A DNA stretch of 64,000 nucleotides from Lepidodermella squamata. Its lineage: Eukaryota > Gastrotricha. The stretch spans positions 3,596,001 to 3,660,000 of the forward strand of contig JBLDXI010000013.1 in assembly GCA_047495785.1 (NCBI GenBank), written 5' to 3'. Positions 1 through 12,102 of this stretch are shown piece by piece; the stretch's first letter is position 1, and every line of letters begins with the position of its first letter. The position numbers and the translations under genes were made by a program. The notes beneath the pieces are model-generated. The model was not told the DNA's origin. It saw only the letters and a list, made by a program, of their open reading frames with translations, and did not search any database.

Positions 1-1672
1 AAGTTGACAACATCGCCAATTTGGAAAGGGCTCTTCGACGGCGTGATTTGTTTAGCATTGCATGGCACGATCGGTAGCTTACATGTTATAGCTGTTATTT
101 GAGACGCAAAAGCATTAAATAGGATGATGTGAAATAGGTTTTAGCTTACGCTTTGGTTTGCATGTGAATGCAGGCTTTGTCCAAGTGCCGTCGCTTTGGC
201 ACGACACCTGGGCACATGATGTATCACTGCATGTCGCTGTAATGTCGTAGCCAGGCTTGCATTCATAAGTTATACACTCGTCGACCATAAATTTGCCATC
301 CGATGGCAGTTGCGAGATTTCCTAATGAAATTCAAATCTTGGAATGGCTGAATTTTGATATAATCCAAGCACAAACCACAGCACCCGGTGGCGGCTGAGG
401 CATGGTACAAGGGAACAAGTTAGTCGGAAGAGTTGCCGGGCCTTCATGAGGACCATTTCCTGTAGCGTTGCAAACAATTGTAGCTGGTGACCAAGTTCCA
501 TCCGGCTTGCAAATCAGCCTAAATATCGGGTTGTAATCGGTTAACTGTTGGGGCAAAATTTACTTCTCCACGGCTGGTTGAATAAAACCTGGGCTGCATC
601 CAATGACGATGTCACATCCGACGGGAAATGTGACCTGTTGACTAAGGATTTGAGTGTTTGGCGGCAGAACCGGCGGGGAGCAGCTGCTAGCTATACTTCC
701 ATCTTTCACGCAGTAAACATTCGAAGTTGACCTAGGAACGATTTTGGGATTAGAGGGTTAGTAGCGAAGTTTGACAAACCAGTTGCCACTAGTCATGCAA
801 GCTACTCGTCCCTCGCCAACCTTTCGGTAGCCATCGTTACAGGCGTATTGCACTATAGATCCGACCGGGTAATTCCCATCCAGCGCAGCCGGTGGAATGC
901 TAAAAAAGATGTAATGATCCCGAAAATCGTTAGTTTCGGTTATAGTTTATACCTTTGAATAACGCCGTTACTTGGAGTCCTTGAACTCGGAATCGGAGGG
1001 CATCTTCCCTTTCCGGGCACTGGCTTCGACGTAGGCAGGCTCTTAGTTGTAGTCTGCCGTGTATTGCCGGACATTGGCGTAGCAGAAGTTGAAGGCGCCG
1101 CATTAGGATCTGGTGTTGAGACACCGGCTAGACAAGCTGATGGAAGAAATAGATTACGGCCGAAACAGCGCGGGGAAGAAAGAGGCTCGCAAATGCCAGG
1201 GTGAGTCAACTGGGCTGGTATTGTGACAGCAGGAATAGCCCCGGGGACCCAAGAGCAATTGGGATCTCCAAGTTCCTAAACCGAAATTTCTCAACATTTC
1301 CTTTCTTGGCTATAGAAAGGCATTACTTGGCCATTCGTTCTACCATCGCCGTCGCTATCCAGCCGGCATAGACCAACCTGCCATCTACTCCCAGCGGCTT
1401 TGAAGTCAATGCCGAAAGGGTTTAGATTGCCACCGCCATCTACCAACTCATGACCAACTTGAAATTAAAGCGTTTTTTTCAGAATAAAAAAACAAATTTG
1501 AGCGATGATATATACCTCCTTGCCATGTAAGATTTCTGTTGCATGGGTTTGGCACACGTGCGCCATTTGGCAGAAGGTTCTGAAACTTGGGCAGGCTGAA
1601 AACCGCGGGGACTAATGTACAGCTGAACAGAAAGAGAAAAAACTTCGTACAAAAAGTCATTTTTTTCATCAA
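1..1672 (-). CDS. Temptin-sushi secreted protein, copy 1 (partial)
   Basis: This is the 5' portion of the gene that is complete at 7408-10193. It holds exons 1-7 and the first 91 bases of exon 8; the rest lies left of the window. The order is signal peptide, temptin-like domain, Ser/Thr/Pro-rich linker, then sushi modules. See the copy 2 entry for the exon model and the odd 27-nt intron, which is identical here. The gene is truncated by the window edge, not visibly broken. Confidence 0.8.
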
Positions 1673-2054
1673 CAGAAATATATCGTGTTCAGAGGCAGAA
1701 ACAAAATTTCAGTACAAAATGCGATATATATGTTGGTTGGGGAGGGGTGGCCACGCATTAACGCATCGCCGTGGAATCTTCTTTTCAGTAACATGGCTAA
1801 TATCTTTATTGATATGTACATCAGCATTTTATTAACGTAGGGGTGACGGTTTCGTGCGCGAAACTGCGCCCAGGTTTAATGACAGAAAAAAAACGTGTGA
1901 GATATATTAAAACTAACGTTTCGGTGCGTTTCGCCCTTGTGTAATAAGAATCCAGCATATGAAAAACCGCAGAATATTCCTTTCAGAGAGTTTAGAACAA
2001 CCAATTGTTGTTTACTTGCTATAAGGCAAGTTCATGAGATTCCAGATGTTTAGT

Positions 2055-2597
2055 TCAAATCGATGCATACGAACTAACAGGCGTTTCTTGAATGGGATTG
2101 TCACTGCAGAAATTAGCAATCGGAGACGCCAGAATCATCAACAGCCGGAAGCCGTGGAAGAATAGGCTCATAAACGGCAGATAACTTGAGAATGATATCG
2201 GAAGTTCTTGAGTCCAATAGAAGACTATCGAAAGCAGCGCGGTTGTACAACAGGAGCTGAGTAACATTGCGATTGACACGAACGTCTTGAAACGACCTGT
2301 GTGGAAAGGGATATATTATTCTTCACGAAATATAAACATGAGTAGATGCCAACTGGGTAGGTCTGACGAACAGCATTGCATTAATATTGCGAAGCCAAAT
2401 TCCACGATTCCAATCAAAATCACGCTGCACGTGATGATGAAAGTTTCCTGAAGAATCCAGTGTTCTGCAACAGGGGCTGTTTTACGAACACCCGCCAATT
2501 CGGATAGGAACCACAGTTCAAAGATAACTGAGCCGATTGTTAGCGAGAAGAATACGTTGCAGAGCTTCTTCAATGTAGAATTCCACGGCAAGCACAT
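2055..2597 (-). CDS. Four-TM family protein (copy 1 of the gene at 10576-11118)
   Basis: This is the copy 1 version of the two-exon 161-aa membrane protein described at 10576-11118. Exons are 2354-2597 and 2055-2296, with a phase-1 intron between TM2 and TM3. The sequence is the same as copy 2 and no defect is visible. Function unknown. Confidence 0.75.
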
Positions 2598-3581
2598 TTC
2601 GAAGCTATGTCGATTGATCAGGAAAAATATAGGAATCCTTGAACTCGACTCCCACCTTGTGCCTTATGGACAACAACTCCTTGTCTGCAGCTGATAGTAA
2701 AAAGGCCTCAAATTATAATACAAGTATGTTGCCATTTTATTGCTTTTAAGCTGTCATGATTTCCACTTGAACGATTTTTGGGACTTCGTAGGCACTGTAT
2801 ATAAATTCGAAATTAAATTCCTTTACGTCGCGGTTTTGCGGTCACATGTGAGACGTGGTCAGTGCGGTGATATGAAAATTACGGAATTGCATGAGGCACA
2901 CGAGTCGCCTTTGAAAAAGGGGGTTCCTAAAGCGGTTTCAATAAGACAAATGATTCCAACGATGCCCTCCTTTATGGAAGTACATTGCACAAAGTTGCCA
3001 AACTGTCTCATTAGAAGCCATTTGCCACTTGCGGCGGTTCCCGTCCGCGCGACTCATTTGCGTACCCGAGAAGCATCGATTGGTTGCCGGCGGATAGCGA
3101 TCGAGGTTTGAGCTTCGTGAACCGCCACTGTTAACATCAAGAAGACCAAGAAGATTGTCACCAGTTCAACCACTCGAGATTTTGCGGCGACAAATCTGAC
3201 AGAGCCGATAGAGAGTCGTACTCTCTAGAATGTCGTACTCTACCTCTTTCCGAAGATTTTTCAAGTCTTTCCGCAACTTGTGAACATCAGTTTATTCTGG
3301 AATCAACACACTAGACCTGTCACGCAATCGCTTGAACCAAGGCTGAACATTTTTTTGTAAATAAAAAAGTAAACTTGATTTTGCTCGACACGCTTCATGC
3401 CTGCGCACCATGTAAGAGTCGAGCAGATCGCGTCGTTAGGCAGTGAGACAATCTTCCTGTTTATTCGATATTCAATAAGACCTAGGCTATATTCAGTCAA
3501 CTGATAGGGTTTCTAAAGGAATCGCGAATCTCTTGATCTGTCTTGTTGGTTAGGCGGCATCCGCCGATTTTGCATCAGTTC

Positions 3582-4059
3582 TTAGACTGACCCATCCGTC
3601 ATCTGTTCTGCTAGTTCACATTGCTCAATTGATTTGTTGTATCTGCGTACCATCCGAATGCCGTATAGTACGTCAATAATCGCTGCTATCACGGAGACCA
3701 TGAAAGATCGCTCTACTAAAGCATTGATCATGAAAGCGAGCATCACGATGACCATCGCCACTAGCAAAAATTGCCTTATAGCAGCACTTACTGCTATCCC
3801 TTTGCCTTAGAGAAGAAAAACGAAAATGACAATTGGTATGTAATATAAGCAAATATAAGATGTTTTTTGGTCATCAAAGCTTACAAAAAAACTTACATCC
3901 TTTTTTCAAAACGAGCTTCGCTAAGATGCAAGTATGGCAACATTCGATGATGGACACAACTCCAGTTACCACAAATCCCCAGATCAGTTTGTCCCCCCAC
4001 GAAATCCCGACTATTACACCAATAACTGCCAGTATCAGGATGGCAAATTTCGCAGCCAT
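3582..4059 (-). CDS. Four-TM family protein (copy 1 of the gene at 12103-12580)
   Basis: This is the copy 1 version of the two-exon gene at 12103-12580. Exon 1 encodes TM1-TM2 and ends at a GTAAGT donor; exon 2 encodes TM3-TM4. The two copies are identical at protein level. Function unknown; see the copy 2 entry. Confidence 0.75.
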
Positions 4060-4526
4060 ATAAACGCTGGAAATTGATCCGGAGACGATAATTTGTATCG
4101 CTGATCGCTCGATGGAAAAATTACTCTAGACGGCGGAGATAAAATTCCGGCTTTCAAAAGTGCTTCTACAATGTCACAAATTTCAATTTTGCAACAACCC
4201 ATGGTCATAAAATATGGAATTTTACGATTGGCGCACATGGTCAGAGGCTGTTCTGCAAAACAATTTCCGGAGTTCATAAATAATCAAGCTTTATTTGTTT
4301 CCTTCAAGCAAATCATTTTCTTTTGGTTATGCATTGAGAATGCTGTCGGCTGTGTGGTCGCCTATTAATATTGGACATTATACAGAGTGAGGAGGCATAA
4401 GCAAAAATAAGGGCAAGGGAGACTTCATGTTTCTCCGATAAAGTAGTCTTTGAAGAATTATCAATTCTGATTCTGGGGTTTCGAAACGATGCTTAGGTTC
4501 AGCAACCGTTGAGATCCCCTCAGTTC

Positions 4527-4744
4527 CTAGGCTGACGCATACAGCAATTCGGTTTTCTCTTCAGATTGCTCAGGTGTTTGTTTACATTTGCGCATCATCC
4601 GTATTAAATATATCATGTCAATAATCAGTAATATCACGAAGATCAACAAAGCTCCCTCGAAAAAGGCGAAAATCGAGGAAATGAGGATCGTGATGAACAT
4701 CGCCAGTAGAGAATAAGGCCCAAAAGCGGTTCCAATCGACATGC
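4527..4744 (-). pseudogene. Orphan second exon of a four-TM gene cut by the duplication
   Basis: This is the copy of the TM3-TM4 exon at 13048-13265. In copy 2 its partner exon (TM1-TM2) lies at 13591-13753, just past the end of the duplicated unit. In copy 1 the duplication junction at 5064/5065 replaces that partner with unrelated sequence. The exon itself is undamaged but has no start codon or first two membrane segments. I infer a truncated, non-functional duplicate. Confidence 0.8.
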
Positions 4745-5175
4745 CTTCAAAAGAAACAGAAAAACCGTACCGAAAATAATGAAATTAATTGTATAAATAT
4801 GTTAGTTCTATAGACGCGAAGAATTTCAGAGCAATCACAAGCATGTCGCCTGTCAAGTGACACTTCATTTTAATCGAAATTGCGATAGATTGATACCGCG
4901 CCAACATTTTTGAACAGTTCAAGTTTTCAAGCTTGAAAATACTGCTTAAAAGGCTCATCATCAGTTTGCTACATTCTTTCTGGAAAATCCTGTAAATTTA
5001 GATCTTATTCCCACAGCCCACAGAACAACAGCGGATTTTCGGTTATCATTATTACAGTTTTCAAATCTTGAAATTCAAAAATTCGTAAAAAAATCCAACT
5101 CAAAATGTAGCTCAAAATGTAATTATCCTTCGTAATGTGTAACTTTATTTGAATCGTTCGAAACTCCTTTGAAAA

Positions 5176-5702
5176 ATGTATTGCCAAAAACGCGACCGAT
5201 CGACGTCGAGAAGCCGGCAGCAGGCAACGCCGGACAACGTTTACAGCTTCGACGAGATCAGGCAAGCGATGGAGAAGGCTGGAGAGCCAGTGAAAACAGT
5301 TGCTTATCCCAAGGTTGATATGAAATCTGCAGACACTGAAACCGAAATGGCGAAGTACTACAACAATCGCGAGCCGATCACCACGCGCAAGTTAACATTT
5401 TCCAATAGCCAAGACACTCCGCAACCGATCGGTTCGACCATCAGCAGGTATGATGTTAGAATTACTAACAAATTTTCCTAATTTTTTTTCTATGATTTTC
5501 TAGTTATGCTCGTTCGCGGCTGCTAGACGATCTTTCCGCTTCGAGTCCTTCGAGCAGCTCCAGAAATATCACTCCAGATGACCTGAAAATGAATAAATTT
5601 ACAGCTTCATCTTCGAACAGCCTTCCGCTAGCTACTCGCCGCAATCGATCTCGAAGCCGCAGTAAATCAAGAAAGCGATTTAGGTCAACTAAGAGAAATT
5701 GA
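5176..5702 (+). CDS. Novel small protein with basic RS-rich C-terminus
   Basis: I build a two-exon gene from 5176-5447 and 5504-5702 with a 56-bp GT-AG intron; the split codon AG|T restores frame. The protein is about 156 aa. It starts at an ATG with an in-frame stop two codons upstream. It is hydrophilic, with no signal peptide or membrane segment. A Ser-rich stretch near residues 100-110 precedes a C-terminal Arg/Ser/Lys-rich tail (RNRSRSRSKSRKR), which could act in nuclear targeting or RNA binding. That role is only suggested by composition. It sits about 110 bp inside the start of duplication copy 2. Confidence 0.55.
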
Positions 5703-6062
5703 AGACAAATTAGTGGAAAATGGTCTCAAAGTTTCTCTTAAAGAAACAAATTGAGGATGGTAAATAAAATAAGCTTTCATGAAGTTATCAGTAATTTTGA
5801 AAGTCACTTTTATCATCCGGAGTTCAAGTCCGAAAACTGAACACTAATTTACCTGGCAGTGGAATTTCATTTTCAGTTTTTAGATTTTTTTCCGGAATAA
5901 TTCTCAGTCGAGCGAAGAGGGCAAAAAATATATTTGAGCAGTTAATCATTAGGTAGCAAAATGTCGCGATAATTCAGAAATAAAAAATGCACCTTAATGG
6001 AATGATGAGCAATAATTGTAAAATTGGTTAAAATCGAGCACGGAATTTTTTTCAAACTCGAA

Positions 6063-6433
6063 ATGGCATCACAGCGTTGTCGCGATCATCGTTTGATTCA
6101 TTGCTACCATTGCTCATGGGGCCGCGTCGATGTTGAAAAGTAAGTATGGCAAACCAAACACTTAGCCAATGAGGCTCGCTCATATTTTCCGTTTAAAGAC
6201 CGCTCCAAGTTCAATGGCCTAGCAACATTCAAAATACAAATCGCCAAAATAAATCCGGCGAGCGGAACGCAGACAAGCAATTAGCTGGCAGTTCGGCTGA
6301 ATCTTTCCAGGTCGACGACATGGAAAAGCTGGCTCAGGTGCTGGAAAATTCAAGACAAATCCGCCCAATGCCTCGCAGGATTTTAAAATTGTCGCGACCG
6401 AGAATCAGCAGTCAGCCGAGTAAAGAAAATTAA
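6063..6433 (+). CDS. Novel small protein with N-terminal Cys/His cluster
   Basis: Two exons, 6063-6139 and 6199-6433, are joined by a 59-bp intron with a GTAAGT donor and an AAAG acceptor. The product is 103 aa. The N-terminus carries a compact Cys/His cluster (RDHRLIHCYHCSW), which could bind a metal, although only three Cys and several His are present. The remainder is polar, with a basic C-terminal third rich in Arg and Pro. I do not recognise a family. It lies 360 bp downstream of the RS-tailed gene on the same strand, and both have hydrophilic bodies with basic ends. Confidence 0.5.
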
Positions 6434-6744
6434 ACAAAAATCGAGATCTAGCGCCAGAATACTGAGTCAAAATGAACAATAAACATGATCAAAAACAATT
6501 TCAATAATTGATTTTTTGATTTTTCATTGTCAAGAAAGAGATAGTTCGGAGAGAGGTGGATGTTGGGGTTCAAGATTTTTTAGTTAAATGTCAAATTTCG
6601 AAAAAATCTTCCTTATTTTTATCTTCTCTCTGATTACCACTTATTGTTACGTCATCCAATCGCCGTCGTGTTCTATAAAACGACGACAACATAATACGCC
6701 TAAATTTTTCACTCACCCTCTTATGTGATTTTACACTCCGGAGA

Positions 6745-7343
6745 ATGAGCCTTCGATCGACCATCAGATTTCACCTATTAGCAAAAGCGTGCTGCGGACT
6801 ACTTGCTGTTTTGACGCTCATCTTCGCCGCCGCTGGCCTAGTTCTTACTGAGTATCATGACAAATTTCGAGGCGATAAAGTCTATTTCATCACTGGCTTC
6901 GCGATCGCAACAGCTTCGGCAGTTGTCGAGCTGTTTTTCGGCTGTTTTATCAACGAAATTACCCTTGGCCTGAATTTTTGTAATTAAATAATTTCAATTG
7001 AATTTCTTTTATTTTTCCAATTTCTTCAGGTGAATTTGTTGCCATGGGCGTGGTATTTATGGCCTCGGTTTTCAGCTTCATCGTTCTCGCAATGGCTATA
7101 TCAAGCGGGTCACTTATTGCTCAATCAAGCGCAGCAGGGTGTATCAACGGCTACGGCTGTGCCAACATTGTAGCAATCATCTGCTTAGCCCTATACGGCG
7201 TTCGCCTCATCGCTGCAGTAGTCGGTCTCGTCATCGCTATAACAGCCCTTATTTCATTTTGCTGCCTTGTCGCGAACGCTACGTCATTCGCAAGTGCTGT
7301 TGTATATCGACACGATGAATGCGGTGCGAATGATCACATTTGA
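6745..7343 (+). CDS. Four-TM family protein, GCANI subgroup
   Basis: Exons are 6745-6979 and 7030-7343; the 50-bp intron is phase 1 and rebuilds a Cys codon. The product is about 182 aa with four hydrophobic segments. Exon 1 has the family pattern FRG followed by an aromatic, then GFAI and a buried Glu in TM2 (VVELFF). Exon 2 has GCINGYGCANIVAII followed by LYGVR, the TM4 arginine. A TATA-like stretch, TTCTATAAAAC, lies about 70 bp upstream. Function unknown. It is the only member of this family on the plus strand within the duplicated unit. Confidence 0.8.
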
Positions 7344-7407
7344 AATAAAAAACTGGTTTTTTACTGACATTTATAATTAGATTGAAAAATGCTGGTAATA
7401 ATTTTTT

Positions 7408-10193
7408 TTAACATGAGCATTGAGGCATTGCAGTCCACGTGCCGTCGTCATTGCAGATAATTTTCGAATCACCTATCATTTTGAAGCCGGTATAACAGCG
7501 GTAGACGAAAAAGCTGCCAGGCTTGTACACAGCCAAAGGATCGTCTATTCAAGAAATAATCGCTTTAGTCTGTTACCCTGTTTGCATACTCAACTTACTT
7601 CCATTGTATAAAATGTTTTCACTGACAATCTGAGAATAAGCCGGAGTTACAGGCTGGCTGCAGCGAGGTAAGCCAGGACTTGGAGGCCTAGTCGAGGAAG
7701 GCCCAGCAACGGGTGTTGTAGTCGGGACGGGCGTGGGTGCAGGGGGTGGCGGCGTTGGTGAGGGGGTCGGGGATGGCGTGGGTGGCAGGGTTTGCGTGGG
7801 CGCTGGAGTTGGCGCTGGTGTAGGTGCTTGAGTCGTTGGCCTAGTAGTTGGCGGCTGGGTGGCTGGAGCAGAGCCAAATCTAGCCGCTCGGCCAGGCTCA
7901 CAAACGTAGGTAGCTCCACTCCATGTACCATCGTCCAAACACGTCAATATACCAGTCTCGTAGTTATCACCAATGCACGCGTCTTTGTTTTGAGGTTAAA
8001 CTTCATATTTCATCAAGCGAAGAGACTTACATTCAATGAACTCGCCGATATTCATCACAGTATCTGAGCCGGCGGCAGATGTTAAAGGTGGGCCTTGTGG
8101 AACTTTGCAGCAACCTGGTTGGATCTGCTCTGTTTTCACCCCCTTCCCACTTGCTAGAACGCTTTGAGATGCGCTCTGGCAATACATAGCATTCGAGGTC
8201 CAGGTTCCATCAGCTTGACACCGCACTGTGCCCCAGATTGTAAAACCCTTCTGACAAGTGTATTGGACCTGGCAAATAATCCGTGACAAACCAGAATTGT
8301 AAATGACAATGGGACGCACCTTTTCACTTGTGTTGTAGCGGCTAGCAAGCGGAGCGCCGTTGTTCGACATGACTAGAGAATTTCGAGGCAGCTCCGGTTG
8401 CGGGCAGGTAGACTTAACAGGTGTACGTTTGCATTCCATCTTACTATCAGTCCAATTTCCAGTAGGTTGACACGTGACATTCGTACCACCCGAAACAAGA
8501 TTGAAGCCATCAACGCATTGAAAGTTGACAACATCGCCAATTTGGAAAGGGCTCTTCGACGGCGTGATTTGTTTAGCATTGCATGGCACGATCGGTAGCT
8601 TACATGTTATAGCTGTTATTTGAGACGCAAAAGCATTAAATAGGATGATGTGAAATAGGTTTTAGCTTACGCTTTGGTTTGCATGTGAATGCAGGCTTTG
8701 TCCAAGTGCCGTCGCTTTGGCACGACACCTGGGCACATGATGTATCACTGCATGTCGCTGTAATGTCGTAGCCAGGCTTGCATTCATAAGTTATACACTC
8801 GTCGACCATAAATTTGCCATCCGATGGCAGTTGCGAGATTTCCTAATGAAATTCAAATCTTGGAATGGCTGAATTTTGATATAATCCAAGCACAAACCAC
8901 AGCACCCGGTGGCGGCTGAGGCATGGTACAAGGGAACAAGTTAGTCGGAAGAGTTGCCGGGCCTTCATGAGGACCATTTCCTGTAGCGTTGCAAACAATT
9001 GTAGCTGGTGACCAAGTTCCATCCGGCTTGCAAATCAGCCTAAATATCGGGTTGTAATCGGTTAACTGTTGGGGCAAAATTTACTTCTCCACGGCTGGTT
9101 GAATAAAACCTGGGCTGCATCCAATGACGATGTCACATCCGACGGGAAATGTGACCTGTTGACTAAGGATTTGAGTGTTTGGCGGCAGAACCGGCGGGGA
9201 GCAGCTGCTAGCTATACTTCCATCTTTCACGCAGTAAACATTCGAAGTTGACCTAGGAACGATTTTGGGATTAGAGGGTTAGTAGCGAAGTTTGACAAAC
9301 CAGTTGCCACTAGTCATGCAAGCTACTCGTCCCTCGCCAACCTTTCGGTAGCCATCGTTACAGGCGTATTGCACTATAGATCCGACCGGGTAATTCCCAT
9401 CCAGCGCAGCCGGTGGAATGCTAAAAAAGATGTAATGATCCCGAAAATCGTTAGTTTCGGTTATAGTTTATACCTTTGAATAACGCCGTTACTTGGAGTC
9501 CTTGAACTCGGAATCGGAGGGCATCTTCCCTTTCCGGGCACTGGCTTCGACGTAGGCAGGCTCTTAGTTGTAGTCTGCCGTGTATTGCCGGACATTGGCG
9601 TAGCAGAAGTTGAAGGCGCCGCATTAGGATCTGGTGTTGAGACACCGGCTAGACAAGCTGATGGAAGAAATAGATTACGGCCGAAACAGCGCGGGGAAGA
9701 AAGAGGCTCGCAAATGCCAGGGTGAGTCAACTGGGCTGGTATTGTGACAGCAGGAATAGCCCCGGGGACCCAAGAGCAATTGGGATCTCCAAGTTCCTAA
9801 ACCGAAATTTCTCAACATTTCCTTTCTTGGCTATAGAAAGGCATTACTTGGCCATTCGTTCTACCATCGCCGTCGCTATCCAGCCGGCATAGACCAACCT
9901 GCCATCTACTCCCAGCGGCTTTGAAGTCAATGCCGAAAGGGTTTAGATTGCCACCGCCATCTACCAACTCATGACCAACTTGAAATTAAAGCGTTTTTTT
10001 CAGAATAAAAAAACAAATTTGAGCGATGATATATACCTCCTTGCCATGTAAGATTTCTGTTGCATGGGTTTGGCACACGTGCGCCATTTGGCAGAAGGTT
10101 CTGAAACTTGGGCAGGCTGAAAACCGCGGGGACTAATGTACAGCTGAACAGAAAGAGAAAAAACTTCGTACAAAAAGTCATTTTTTTCATCAA
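7408..10193 (-). CDS. Temptin-sushi (CCP) modular secreted protein
   Basis: The ten-exon model keeps phase throughout: 10037-10193, 9848-9978, 9474-9796, 9301-9420, 9093-9252, 8898-9065, 8671-8842, 8031-8612, 7599-7982 and 7408-7544. The product is about 777 aa. It begins with a signal peptide (residues 1-26). Next is a temptin-like domain: NGARVPNPC, then GGGNLNPFGIDF, DSDGDGRTNG and ELGDPNCSW, the known temptin signature. After a Ser/Thr/Pro linker come several sushi modules with paired Cys and GTW motifs, a Pro/Thr-rich stalk (7650-7860) and a last sushi module. Temptin was described as a water-borne protein pheromone in Aplysia; sushi modules bind proteins. The intron at 9066-9092 would be only 27 nt; without it there is an in-frame TAA. 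Confidence 0.8.
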
Positions 10194-10575
10194 CAGAAAT
10201 ATATCGTGTTCAGAGGCAGAAACAAAATTTCAGTACAAAATGCGATATATATGTTGGTTGGGGAGGGGTGGCCACGCATTAACGCATCGCCGTGGAATCT
10301 TCTTTTCAGTAACATGGCTAATATCTTTATTGATATGTACATCAGCATTTTATTAACGTAGGGGTGACGGTTTCGTGCGCGAAACTGCGCCCAGGTTTAA
10401 TGACAGAAAAAAAACGTGTGAGATATATTAAAACTAACGTTTCGGTGCGTTTCGCCCTTGTGTAATAAGAATCCAGCATATGAAAAACCGCAGAATATTC
10501 CTTTCAGAGAGTTTAGAACAACCAATTGTTGTTTACTTGCTATAAGGCAAGTTCATGAGATTCCAGATGTTTAGT

Positions 10576-11118
10576 TCAAATCGATGCATACGAACTAACA
10601 GGCGTTTCTTGAATGGGATTGTCACTGCAGAAATTAGCAATCGGAGACGCCAGAATCATCAACAGCCGGAAGCCGTGGAAGAATAGGCTCATAAACGGCA
10701 GATAACTTGAGAATGATATCGGAAGTTCTTGAGTCCAATAGAAGACTATCGAAAGCAGCGCGGTTGTACAACAGGAGCTGAGTAACATTGCGATTGACAC
10801 GAACGTCTTGAAACGACCTGTGTGGAAAGGGATATATTATTCTTCACGAAATATAAACATGAGTAGATGCCAACTGGGTAGGTCTGACGAACAGCATTGC
10901 ATTAATATTGCGAAGCCAAATTCCACGATTCCAATCAAAATCACGCTGCACGTGATGATGAAAGTTTCCTGAAGAATCCAGTGTTCTGCAACAGGGGCTG
11001 TTTTACGAACACCCGCCAATTCGGATAGGAACCACAGTTCAAAGATAACTGAGCCGATTGTTAGCGAGAAGAATACGTTGCAGAGCTTCTTCAATGTAGA
11101 ATTCCACGGCAAGCACAT
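10576..11118 (-). CDS. Four-TM family protein
   Basis: Exons are 10875-11118 and 10576-10817, joined by a 57-bp phase-1 intron. The product is 161 aa. Hydrophobic segments lie near residues 12-30, 47-65, 87-108 and 116-130. TM2 has the acidic residue (GIVEFGF) and TM4 the arginine (FFHGFRLLM). It lacks the GCANI motif. Function unknown; membership rests on architecture, intron phase and these two residues. Confidence 0.72.
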
Positions 11119-11394
11119 TTCGAAGCTATGTCGATTGATCAGGAAAAATATAGGAATCCTTGAACTCGACTCCCACCTTGTGCCTTATGGACAACAACTC
11201 CTTGTCTGCAGCTGATAGTAAAAAGGCCTCAAATTATAATACAAGTATGTTGCCATTTTATTGCTTTTAAGCTGTCATGATTTCCACTTGAACGATTTTT
11301 GGGACTTCGTAGGCACTGTATATAAATTCGAAATTAAATTCCTTTACGTCGCGGTTTTGCGGTCACATGTGAGACGTGGTCAGTGCGGTGATAT

Positions 11395-11745
11395 GAAAAT
11401 TACGGAATTGCATGAGGCACACGAGTCGCCTTTGAAAAAGGGGGTTCCTAAAGCGGTTTCAATAAGACAAATGATTCCAACGATGCCCTCCTTTATGGAA
11501 GTACATTGCACAAAGTTGCCAAACTGTCTCATTAGAAGCCATTTGCCACTTGCGGCGGTTCCCGTCCGCGCGACTCATTTGCGTACCCGAGAAGCATCGA
11601 TTGGTTGCCGGCGGATAGCGATCGAGGTTTGAGCTTCGTGAACCGCCACTGTTAACATCAAGAAGACCAAGAAGATTGTCACCAGTTCAACCACTCGAGA
11701 TTTTGCGGCGACAAATCTGACAGAGCCGATAGAGAGTCGTACTCT
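11395..11745 (-). pseudogene. Possible degenerate four-TM gene fragment
   Basis: Two hydrophobic reading frames can be joined by a plausible 62-bp phase-0 intron. One holds VVELVTIFLVFLML, the other GIVGIICLIETALG, which resembles TM2 of the family with its acidic residue. I found no ATG in frame and no convincing TM3-TM4 exon before the next gene. The same sequence is present at 2874-3224 in copy 1. It may be a decayed gene, or a gene whose first exon I missed. Confidence 0.3.
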
Positions 11746-12102
11746 CTAGAATGTCGTACTCTACCTCTTTCCGAAGATTTTTCAAGTCTTTCCGCAACTT
11801 GTGAACATCAGTTTATTCTGGAATCAACACACTAGACCTGTCACGCAATCGCTTGAACCAAGGCTGAACATTTTTTTGTAAATAAAAAAGTAAACTTGAT
11901 TTTGCTCGACACGCTTCATGCCTGCGCACCATGTAAGAGTCGAGCAGATCGCGTCGTTAGGCAGTGAGACAATCTTCCTGTTTATTCGATATTCAATAAG
12001 ACCTAGGCTATATTCAGTCAACTGATAGGGTTTCTAAAGGAATCGCGAATCTCTTGATCTGTCTTGTTGGTTAGGCGGCATCCGCCGATTTTGCATCAGT
12101 TC

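Larger units (their letters stand above)
1..5064. repeat. Tandem duplication, copy 1 (3' part)
   Basis: This stretch recurs at 8522-13585 with a constant offset of 8521 bp. All reading frames keep the same offset and every sampled line is identical. Identity stops abruptly after 5064/13585. The simplest model is a direct tandem duplication of an 8521-bp unit: copy 1 starts before the window, ends at 5064, and copy 2 follows at once. Near-perfect identity means a very recent event or an assembly artefact. Confidence 0.93.

Noticed and set aside
5005-5265. Minus-strand open frame crossing the duplication junction
   Set aside because: It fuses intron sequence of a 4TM gene to unrelated DNA across 5064/5065. 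It has no ATG start supported by a promoter and no family signal.
9066-9092. A 19-nt intron (GTAAAT...CAACAG) at the sushi gene stop
   Set aside because: Its removal puts TAA in frame immediately afterwards; only the 27-nt alternative restores phase.
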